From assembly GCA_003586115.2 (NCBI GenBank), contig QVOM02000001.1, positions 12,343,610 to 12,407,609 on the forward strand: a DNA stretch of 64,000 nt, in the 5' to 3' direction. Source of the DNA: Salvator merianae. Lineage: Eukaryota; Chordata; Lepidosauria; Squamata; Teiidae. The notes under the pieces are model-generated. The model was not told where the DNA came from. It saw only the letters and a list, made by a program, of their open reading frames with translations, and ran no database searches. This document shows positions 1-10,400 of this stretch, piece after piece (the stretch's first letter is position 1; each line of letters starts with the position of its first letter). The position numbers and the translations under genes are program-made.

Positions 1-473
1 TGGCGCAACCTGCGCCAGCACAGGGTCAGGTTTTCTATCTGGGAACTTGCTGCTGGCATGAAAATAACAGAAGAAAAGGGGCAGGAGCAGCAAGTTCCTG
101 AGTGAATGATCTGACACTGAGCCAACAGATGGTGGCCTCTTTTTATCTCTGCTGTGGGGCGGGGCGGGGGCTGCCAACATTTTTTAAAAGAGGTGACAAT
201 CCCCCTCACCCTTAGGCACCATGCCTACGGAGCTTTGCAGCCAACCTCTGGTGGCCTAGAAGATAGGGGGTGCCAGATGTACCAGTGTCCCACCTCTGAC
301 GTGGAAAGAAGCGACATCACCTTAATCCTCTTTAAACTGCTCTTAGGTTGCTTCTTTCAGTGTAACTGGACTGAGATCCCCATGTTGAGTCTTTGGCCAG
401 AATTCCAGTCCTGATTCTAGTCCTCTGCAAGTGGGGCCAGGTAGGAACCTCATTGGTGTGGTGAGCATCCTCA

Positions 474-613
474 GACCCTTTCTGCACTTGGCCTTATTCT
501 GCATTATCTCCTGGAATAGGGACTTGCCATCTGCATGCTAGAGCAGACTATATGCAGATGGCAGGTCCTTATTCTGGGATAAGTCCAGAATAAGGCCCAG
601 AACAGAAAAAGCC
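474..613. repeat. Family A palindromic MITE-like element
   Basis: Starts ACCCTTTCTGCACTTGGCC and ends with the diverged inverse, around the inner palindrome CATCTGCATG/CAGATGGCAG. Same family as 15407-15586, 39908-40087 and 49142-49221. Flanks TCA and TCT do not form a clean duplication. Confidence 0.8.
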
Positions 614-844
614 TCTAATCCCATCACCACAAGGTGGATGGGGGATTTTGTGTGCTAGGAGTAGGGGTTGAAGGTACGCAAAAGAGCTCTTTCGAAGCTG
701 GAAAAAGGTTGTTTCCAAAAGAGATGCCTCAAGACTACTATGTGTCAATTGGGGGTGCAGGAAATCTCCACCAACAGGATGGCCTTAGTCTGGGGAGAAA
801 GCAAAAATATATGCTGCTGCTTGTTTCTACTCCAAAGCTGCCTT

Positions 845-1015
845 GGAGGGAAAGCAAGGCTCACTGTTTTGATCCCCAGGCACTCCCTGGAAGCAGGCAA
901 AGGCAAACCACTTCTTTATTTCTGCCAAGAAAATGGCACAGAGGTGCCCATGGAGGTAGTCCAGGCAGTCAACCAGAAGTTGGCTATAACTCAGTGGTAC
1001 CCAACAACAACAATC
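845..1015 (+). mobile_element. tRNA-derived SINE with Bov-B-like tail, 5' diverged
   Basis: Shows the B-box-like TTTTGATCCCCAGG, then GGCAAACCACTTCT and TGCCAAGAAAA, and ends with GTACCCAACAACAACAA. The order and tail match the copies at 53332-53523 and 61574-61715 on the other strand. The tail resembles the 3' end of Bov-B LINEs, which would be the source of its reverse transcriptase. Confidence 0.7.
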
Positions 1016-1292
1016 TGGAGGAGGGAGCGAGCTGATGCTGCCACCTTCCTGGAACTGTATTGCTTCTCCTTTGGGGCAGAAGTTAGGCAGAGCCTAGGGA
1101 GGAGGGGAAAAAGCGACAAGATGCCACGTCCTCCTCATTCTGTTCCCACCCCCCTTGATCAGTCCTTGTCGAACCCTTCATTTTATGCCTCTACTGTTAC
1201 CCACTCTGAAATATCTTACGGAAGCAGGAGATAACATTCCACTGCTGCAAAGACACTGAGGGAACACATTGCTCAGAGCAGGCCCTACATAC

Positions 1293-1409
1293 CCTCCAGG
1301 CTGTCCTCATGGTGCAGGTTGAAGTTCTCGTAGGAATCCCAACGCACGACAGGATCAGAAATATTATAATCTACGGCAACAGAAGCATTGTTCCGATAGT
1401 TTTCCCAGC
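1293..1409 (-). CDS. TNS2: TNS2 exon: post-C2 linker (117 bp), last exon in the window
   Basis: Acceptor TTGCCCAG and donor GTATGT, phase 1 in and out. It encodes [20 protein letters not shown], then [19 protein letters not shown]. All tensins carry the D(P)xxRWDSYxNF motif after C2, and the version with HHEDS is closest to TNS2. No further exon is recognisable between 1292 and base 1, so the next exon is outside. Confidence 0.94.
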
Positions 1410-4400
1410 CTGGGCAAAGAAACAGGAAAAAAACAGATAAATCCGGAATGAAAATGCACAACTCTACCTGGCATTGCATTCTCCCAAGTCACACATCATA
1501 TTAAAAAAAAAAAGAAAAAAAAAAAGAGTCTGCACTCTATCACTATATGCCAAAACATTTATGAGAGGACTTTTGTTTTGGTTTGTTTTAACTGTAATAC
1601 TTGTGCTGCTTCTGTGGTTTAAAATAACATTTTTCTTTCAAAATCATTTCCCCCTTTTTTAAATACACCCTGGAGTTTTTGTCATACTGGTGCAATCAGA
1701 AAATTTTAAGAGCCACCCTCTGGGAGAATTTAAGTCTGTAATGACAGACATTTTCTCTCTGCATTTGCCTTACTCTGTCTTGAAGTTTGAGAAAAGTCAC
1801 CTCTTTAACATTCAGGATTTCATAGCTCTGAAGGCATATCTTTCTTTAAGTTGAGTTGGGCAGGGAACTACATAAGCAAAGAGGCAGGGGCTTCTTCCTG
1901 AGTGTCCAACAAGTGGCAAGCACCTGTAGTCAGGGTAGGTGTTGCCTGACTTGGAGGCAAATATAAACTGTAGCATGGCAAAATAAGATAGGTTTTCAGT
2001 CATATATTCGGACAATTGTTTGTAAGGCTTTTTTTTGGGGTGTGTTTGAGGATGAGATACTTTTTCTTAAAGAGATGACTGAAAAAAAGCCCTGTCTGAT
2101 TGTACCACTATTATGTAACCAACAAAATAACAGATGGGCTTGTGTGGATTGACATAGGATTGAATGCCAACTTGTATGGCATCATCCAGTACCTTCTTCT
2201 ACTTTCTCCTTACCAAATTAACTGTTCACATTTACTGGTTCATGAAAAATAAAATGATGCCACTGAGGACAATGTATATCCTCCCTGATATTGAATACTG
2301 TTAATTTATTTGTTTATGATATGGCCTTGCAGGACTGTGCCGTTAAATGTATCCATATAGAGCAGATATATAGGACAAAACACTGAGCAGACATACATAC
2401 TGTACTTATATACATATTTTAGAAGGCCAAACGTATTTTAATGTGAACACACTGAAAACACTAGTATTTTTATTATAATAAAATGCCGTGTTGTGAGTCT
2501 TTTATTTCATTTCAAGATATTAGTAATATTAAAGTGAGTCCACAGATTTTAGATAAATAATGTGCAAATTCCAGAACTAACTAAACTAAATGTTTTACTT
2601 CATTGCAGAGGTTCTGTGGTTTATCAGGTGAACCTAGGACACCGGAAGCACTGCAGAATTTCATCGCTAACAATTTCCCACTAGACAACACCAGAATTTC
2701 AGAGGAAGTTTCCTGAAAGACTTCTCTTTAAGTAAAAGAATATCAGATTTTATTTCATCGCCCCCAGCCAGGATTTATCCTTGCAATCCAGGATCATGCT
2801 ATAAAGGTGCCTCCAGACAGCAAGAGACAATTGTGGATTTACAGAGAATCCAGAATTGTCCCTTGCTGCCCCTGTCAGATGCAGGAGGCAATCACAAGCT
2901 TTCACTTCTGTCTGCTGGCTCCTGTCATTATAATTCCTTTTGCAAAAACCCAGAAGGGAGCCAAGCATTCGCCTACTTCCCTTTGCTTTTCTTTTTCCCA
3001 TGGGTTTGGCTGTCTTCCAGGTATTTGCAATAGCAATGATAATAAAAGCACTCAACAGACAGAGGTAAGCGATCGCTATTATGGGAAACCCAACCACACT
3101 GGCAGATTTCCCATAACAGTGATGTTATAGGATATCTGCTCAATATCCCAGGACTGTCTTGGGAATGTCACAATTACGTGTGGCATTCCCAAAGTAGCCC
3201 TGGGAGAATTGTGGTTTTAGCCCATGTCTGAAGGCACTCTAAGTTGCATCTCACCTCACCTCACCTCCCATTCTTTCTTTCACAATCACAGAGTATACAT
3301 GCTCCAACCACGAGTAGAAAATTGGAATCTCAAAAGTTTTTAGCAGAAGGGAAGGCTTTGATTAAGAAACAAGTTTCTTATTCCAGCCAAGTTATAAAAT
3401 CAAAACATAGCAAAAACAAACTAAAACAAAACAAAATAAATGCCAGAACATGCTGCTTCCCAGCAAGCCATACAGACCTGACTAACAACATATCATGACC
3501 TCTAAAATGCTTGACAGGCCTGCCAAGTTCTTGCAGTTCTGAGAGGGAAGCCACAACATAAGTCCTGTTGAGGCATTGCTGAAATGCCACCCATGACAGG
3601 TGATGCTCTACACATGACAATGCCTATTGAGGCCCTGTTCCAGTGCCACCACATTGAAAGGACTCAGCACAGTGGCATAGCTACATGTTCCGCCACCCGG
3701 GGCGGACCAAACGGCGGCAGCTGAGGAGGGCGCCCCGCCCCGCCCTGCAGGACGCCCCGCCCTGCAGCTGCCTACTCCCGCTGCCGCCGTGATGACGGCC
3801 GCGCGCGCGCGCGCACGCTAGCAGGCAGGTGAGCGAGCGGGGCGAGCGAGCGGCGGGCGGGGCGAGCGCGGTGAGCGAGCGGCGGGCGGGGCGAGCGCGG
3901 TGAGCGAGCGTACCGGTAAGCCAACTAAAGGCAAACCGGATGCAGGGCGGGCGGGAGGGCCCAAGTCAAAGGCGGGCGCCGCCCCCAACAAGGCGCCACC
4001 CAGTGCGCACCGCCACCCGCGCCCCCCCTTGCTACGCCAGTGACTCAGCAGAGTGTGGTGTGGTGGCCACCTGCACTCTGACAGCTAGAACAGCCCTGTA
4101 CCGCGCCTCCAGTACTCAAAGTGTGGATGGCAGGCCCAACTGCCATGACAGTGGCCGTGGCAGCGTCCAGCTGTTGGCACAGGGATTGTGATGCGGTGTG
4201 TGACTGTGCAGCTGTACCACGCCAGCCACTCACACAGTGTTTGCACCAGGAATAGAGTGCAAATGCTGCTAAATGGGAGCCATCCAGTTGCTCCTGGTCA
4301 AGCTGTGGACAACGTTTTTGTTGTGCACAGCTAGTAGCATCCAGTAGCAGCTGTAGATGCTCCTGGATGCTGCAGTGGCAGAACCATGCAGACGGGCCTG

Positions 4401-7400
4401 TCTGGTGAGTGTCTGAGAACTCAGCGGCAGGCCAGTGCGAACAGGCCCCTGACCTCATTGTCAGATTTCCCATATTAGTGATATTATGGGATACTACCTT
4501 AATATCCCAAGACTATATTGGGAATGGCACAGTGCACACTGCCCCTTCCATCCAACATTAACAGCGGTAGTATAGCACTTCTTGTCTTGGCTGGAAGGCA
4601 CTTTTGACAGATACTGCAGTTTTTACTTATTGATTTATTATAAACATATCCCACCCTTCTGTGGAACTCAAGGCAGCTCACTGAGAGCTTTTACACAGTC
4701 CCTTGCCCAACCACTGACCACAGCCTGGACTAAGGTTGCTGCCTCACATGCCTTTAGAGCAGCTTTCTCCAGACAATCTGAATAACAGGGGGAATTGTAG
4801 CTTAAAATACCTTGAGGACTCCGAATTGGAGAAGCCTCCTTGAGAAAGCCCAAGTTTTAGAATCTTGAAACATTTATATGGTTGTTTATGGTTCAGCATC
4901 TATCTTCTTTTAGCTTCTGTCATTTACATACCTTTAATTTTCTCTGGGCTAGAAGAGAAGACAAATTCCACACTTGCTTCAAATGGAAACCGTTCATCTG
5001 GGGACAGAACATGGAGAAGTAGTTAGTTGGCGGTTGTCTCTTGATTCTGAATCAATAGTGTGAGACAGCAACACATGTGCAATAGCTTGTGTCTGTTTAG
5101 AAGGCCATCACTGTGCTCATGGTAAACTGAGGAACATCCACCCATAATGCCAACTACTTTCAGTTTATCCCATTGTAATAGTCATAACTTCTTCTAGGTA
5201 AGCCTGGGAATTGTGATGTGAAGAAGGCTAAGCATTCTTTCCAAGGGATCTCAATCCATTCTCACAAGTACAATTCTCAGGTTTCGTGAGAAGAAGAAAT
5301 GACAGGTGAAACCAATGGTTCATCCCAACAAGGCTTCTTTCTTCCCACTTGTTGTTTGTCCTTTGAAGGCAAACACAGGTTATCCTACCATCATTTCCTT
5401 TATATAGAGACCTTCAAGATTAGTACAAAGTATAGAACTTCTGAACAAGCTCTTAAAACAAACAAACAAACAAAAAAACAAAGATCCTGTTGCTTTCTTG
5501 CTCATGTGGTAAACAGGTAACATTAAGAAAGAAAAACAATGTAATTTTTAAAAGACATACAGTAGTACCATGTAATATAGGCACCTGGCGTATCTCCAGA
5601 GGTAACCCTGGGGGCTTACATGCCATCACCCCTCATGCCTCTGTGGGTGGTAGAACTACAAGAAGGGCCATTATGTTCTCCAAACATTGAGACCAGAAAC
5701 TGGCAATAGTGCTGGGGGGCTGGTTAATATGGTTATGGTAGCATCCCACTGCACCCAGTAATTTGGAGCCTGCATCCATTCTCCCTAGATTCTCTTTTAT
5801 TCCCACTTCAATTCAGGATTGGCTAATGTGCGCATAATCAACTACGTTCAGCAGAACTAAGTTTCATGAGGGCTTCAATAGAATGGCAGCCTCCTAGTCT
5901 CTCACCATTAACTCTGCCTATTCTGATCCACCTTCCTTTAGCCACCTTGCCTTCCACTCCTCTAGCCAATATTGTTTTAATTTGTTTAATTAGTTTTTGC
6001 TGCTTAATCTTCTAATCCGTCCTCAATATCCTGGATGAAGGGCAGGATAGAGTGCAAGCAAGCAAGCAAGCAAACAAGCAAGCAAGCAAATAAATCAATA
6101 AATAAATAGCACTAGGCACCATTAGATGGCTGAGATAGCTTTAATGGTATGTGACACATAGACAAAGACACTCCTCTATCTCCCACAAAAAAAGTTCAGA
6201 TTTGTTTTCTTTAGAGATGCTCCATGGCCCCAAATGGACAGAAGCCACCCTAGATATATGGAGGAGCTATAGCTCAGTGGCAGAGCATCTGCTTTGCTTA
6301 CAAAAGCAAACAAGTTCATTCCCTAGTATTCAAGCAATGGTGAGCCACTTTTATATTGTTGCCAAGAAAAGAATTACCAGAAGTTGAGTCTCTCTAATTT
6401 TACCTTTTTTGAAACAGATATTAAAAAGATGTGCTTCTTCTATTCATTACTCCACTGATTTAAACTCAGCATGGACGGATCTCCTTTACTGCAGATGAAG
6501 CTTTTCTAGGACTTAAGCTGTGATCAGACACAAATGAAAAAAAGCACCTCTGAGGCGGCTCAGAGACGGCTTTGAGGTGGGATTGTTCACACATCTGTCT
6601 GCCCCTCCCCTTTCTCATGAACATTCTATGCTAGAAAAGTTGGATTAGAGAAGACTTGGGAACATGAGGGCCACACACGGTCTCCGTGAGGTGCCTCTAA
6701 GTCACCCCTTTTATTATGTCTGAACACAGCCTTAGACTATTCCAAGGCTACCCACTATGGTAAAAACTTCCAGGCAAGTTTCTTTCCCACATTAGAACCA
6801 AGCTACTTGATCAGCAAAATCTTTATCACTTCAACCTAACTTGGCTTTTGAGCACATGCTTTCATACATAAACTCCAGTCTATGGAAAAAAATATTTGGG
6901 GAGAAAAAGTTACAACTATCCCTCCATAATTTCTGTGTGCAGAGAAGGCTTCTACTATGGGACAGGAGTTTACATTAAAGCTTGGAAAGGTTTTTGCTAT
7001 GGAATTTTGTTGAGCTATCTTGAAATGCTGCAGCAAAGGAGGTGTTTTGTGACATGGTACAGGTTTTGCCTATAAAAGACTCATCTACAAATGAATTTAA
7101 GGTGGAGCCACCCTGTTTGGCTTTTTTGTTTCTACAATCAGGAAATTTCCTCTCACCTCTCCAGGCTTCATCCAGCTCATCTTTGCTAAACCAGAGTTGG
7201 GTGGTGTGGATAGTACAAGTGTGGAATTGGACCCGGAATACAACATCTCGCTCAGCTCCCTGGAGTTGCTTATGGTAGCATTTCACCTAGGTTAGGAGAG
7301 AAATGGAAATAAAACTGGCAAAAGTGCACAGTTTTGCCTGCTTGTATATACGTTCTTAACCACTCCATACCAACCCATACACTCAGTCATGGGAAAACAA

Positions 7401-10400
7401 AACAACTGTCAAAGCATGACACTGGATGTACACATAGACACAGGCTGGATCTGCATGGTGCCTTTATGGCATCTTGGATGTGCAATGCAGGCAGAATGTC
7501 TGCACAACAGTGCCTCCCCTCATGGCACATTCACTACAGAGGAAGAGCACAGCATCTGCATGGATGCCACACTCTTCTGTTATGATGCCTCCCTGCCCCT
7601 GTCATCAGATTTGAAACTGGAAATTCTCCTGCTTCAATTCTAGTGCCAAGGACAGCTCTTCCATCTGCCTGTTAAAATCGCAGTGAGCTATTTTGGCAGG
7701 CGGGGGCATCTGGCAGCCTACAGAAAGCATGCTACTGCTTTAAGAGGAATGCTTCTTCCTTTTCATTCAGAAGAGAAAGAGCACTAAGCTCATAGCCTTC
7801 TTCCTCTTGCCATGCAGAAACTGCCATATGTTCTAGATCAGAGAAGTCCTTACATTTCATGTATATTTCTTGGCCTTGGAGCAAATGGGGAACCCATTTC
7901 AGGGGAGTCACTATCCATCAGTTACGGATGCCAGCATATCAAGAATACACTAAGAGGCTGTAGCATTTAAGAAAGTGTGAGAACTTCTGCACTTCCTTAA
8001 ATCCAGCCTTTCTGTGAGATATACCATCAGTGGCCTAACAGGGCACTGGGCCTGACTTCTGACCTCGCCAGAATGCTGACATTTTAACCACATCTGGAAA
8101 GCCCTCAAGCCACCCAAAGAACAAAGTATACTTGGATGGGGAGAAGTCTCCCTTACAATGCACCAGCATTTGGAAGGGAGGCCCCTAAACCTCTTGCTTG
8201 GTCTGGTATACCAGCAAGTGCGAAACGAATTTCATATGCCTCATAATATGAAGCAGAACATGACATCAGCGCACTATGCACTAGTTCCAGGGCCCAACTG
8301 CCTAGAGCGACAGTGGAGATGGGAAGAGATGGGGACTGTAAGTCAACAACATCTGGAAATCCACCAGACTCACTATTCCTCGCCTACAGTCACTTGGATG
8401 AGGCAGAGGAAAAGATGGCCTGTGCATTGGCAGGAAAACACTATGCGATCCTTTAACCTTTGGCGTTATGTTACATTGGATCTCACTATGCAGGCAGCAG
8501 GAGTGAAATGGGATGGCAGCAGCTCTGAACTTCTTTCAACACCTTGCTAAGCCCACAGGTCCCAGGTTCTTGGCAATACTCACCATGACATCCCCCTTCA
8601 AGAGCAAAGCCGGCTCCAGGGTGATGCACAGTTTCTGAGTTGCACCAACACCATTAAAGCTGCTACAAAACACAAGGAATGGAAAGGTGACTTGGCTTCA
8701 GGACCACAAGATGAGTCATTCTTGGGGGGACTGCAGAAGGTAGCTACTTTGTCCTAGAGAGAAGCAACAAATACTCACTATATGCCTGAGGTGTAGACCA
8801 GCTGCATGGATTGGTAGATTTTTAGGAAAGGTTGGTAACCTAGGAGACGAAAGATGGGGAAGCATCACACTTACAGCCCTGTGTCTGCACTGAGGGACAG
8901 ACGCAGAGATATAGGGGAACCACACAATGAAAAATGAGAAACAGTGCTGTACACACGTTCATCATGGGTGAAAAGGTTTGCATTTACAGCAATTTCGAAA
9001 AGGAACATGGTTATACAATCTGCTGTACAGCCATTTTCTGTCTAGATTCTCAGTTCTGGGCCCAGTAGCAAGTTCTATACAGATACACATTAAGGAATCC
9101 CCGGAAGCATACAGGTTTCGGCAGCAATTGAAAAAACACTTCTTCCTGTGGGGAAGAGCGGGGTGTAATCTACTGGGACAGCAGATTACACAGTAAGGAA
9201 GAGCTTAAGGATTGGATCAGTGCAGACCATAGTTAGTCCCCTTCTGGACCTCTTTAATCTGCATGCTGGTGTGGACTAGAGAGCCCTCTCCACTTCTGGT
9301 GTATTCTGGCTGCACGGGTTGGAGCTTATTCTGGATCAGGAGACCCCAAGTGGCCCCTTGGTCAGCTTCTGGGCTGGAATACTATTAGACCTCGGGCCTG
9401 TTCGCACTTAGGTCAGCACAACGTTCTAATTAGCACGCTTCAGGCCGGTGCAGATGAGGAGAGGTTCCTCACATTTGTACTAGTCTACGATAGACCGTAC
9501 CTGAGGGTAGCCGGCTGCCGTGTCAGTGCGAATGCTTCGGCACCAAGTTTGTTTCCGCACCGTCACCGGTGGCCGGATGTTCCCCCCTCCGATGCTCGCC
9601 ATTGGCGGAGCGCCCCTTCCTAGTGGCGTTATTTCCGTGGTGCCGCTACGAAGCTGCGGAGCCTACTTTGCATTCAGCGATAGGCGGAAGGGGCTGGATT
9701 CCGATGCCGTTACGAAGACGGCGAAAACCGGATGCAACTTCGTCCTCGCTTACGAAGTACGCTCCGAAGTGGGCGGGCGTCTTCGTAGCGAGGAACGGCA
9801 CATGCGGAAACCGGCTACATCCGCCGACGTCAGAGCGACGGACAGGAAGCGCGAGACGAAGGGAGTGCGAAAGCACCTTCCCCGATCTTCGCTCGATCGT
9901 ACAGGTCGGAATCAAGACAAGTAATTACTTGTCTTGCTTTACCCAACATCAGGTTCGGATCAGGAGAAGCGTGGTTTGGATTGGGTGAGGCGCGTGCCCA
10001 CGGGAGTGTGAAAGCTCTGTTCCAGCGAACGGACTACCGCTGTAGTGCGAACAGGCCCCTCAACAACGAGGTCTACTGGTGTACTAGGGCCCCAGGGAAC
10101 CCATTTTGATGCCATGCCGAAATGGGACCCCTAGGAGGGGCTCTGAAGCAAGGAACATTTGTTCCTGGCTGTCAGCCCAGCTCTGAAGCTCACACAAGCT
10201 TCAGGGCCAGTGCTGGTCCTGGTCCAGAACAGATCGGAACCAGTCCCTGCCTGATCTGAATTCATACAACCAGACTGATGCAGGTAAATGAGAAAAAAAA
10301 AAATGGGGGAGGAAGCAAAGGTGGCACAATGTGTCTTGACAGCAGAAGACCGGAAAAGGCACATCGCAGTGCAAACAGCCTGGGCACCAAGAGTAGTGGT

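Larger units (their letters stand above)
1..1292. other. TNS2 intron (part), downstream of the exon at 1293-1409
   Basis: Contains a family A palindromic element (474-613) and a tRNA-derived SINE with a Bov-B-like tail (about 845-1015). The rest shows nothing recognisable, and no coding exon of the tensin linker could be found. Confidence 0.6.
3600..4456. repeat. Family C DNA element, split by a hAT-like insertion
   Basis: The part from 4050 shares the stretches GTGTGGTGGCCA, ATGACAGTGGCC and GTGACTGTGCAGCTG with copies at 13146, 14868 and 35330. It ends with AGTGCGAACAGGCCCC, the same terminus as the element at 9394-10059. The left boundary is approximate. Confidence 0.65.
1410..4931. other. 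TNS2 intron with nested DNA transposons
   Basis: 3.5 kb between the exon at 1293 and the last C2 exon. It holds an A-rich tract (1501-1527), a family D foldback element (2807-3238), a family C element interrupted by a hAT-like insertion (about 3600-4456), a family D fragment (4448-4540) and a SINE 3' end (about 4612-4690). Nothing is recognised in 1530-2800. Confidence 0.7.
4998..7156. other. TNS2 intron
   Basis: Holds an AAAC-rich tract (5457-5480), a CAAG/AAAT microsatellite (6054-6108), a SINE (6262-6385) and a family F element (6517-6730). Nothing recognised in 5000-5450, 5520-6050 or 6735-7156. Confidence 0.6.

Noticed and set aside
3690..4035. CpG island marking a promoter
   Set aside because: The CpG-rich block coincides exactly with a hAT-like element bounded by ACTCAGCA duplications, so the composition belongs to the transposon.
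6262..6335. tRNA gene-like sequence (TATAGCTCAGTGGCAGAGCA)
   Set aside because: The B box is decayed, the acceptor arm does not pair and a Bov-B-like tail follows, so this is a SINE head.
8158..8550. 130-codon plus-strand ORF in a TNS2 intron
   Set aside because: No family, no splice context and no repeat domain recognised. It lies antisense to TNS2 in 1.3 kb of intron. ORFs of this length occur by chance in 64 kb.
9520..9988. Overlapping 134-, 139- and 89-codon ORFs on both strands
   Set aside because: They lie inside the CpG-rich nonautonomous element, where low A/T content makes stops rare in every frame. The translations are Arg/Pro-rich without transposase motifs.
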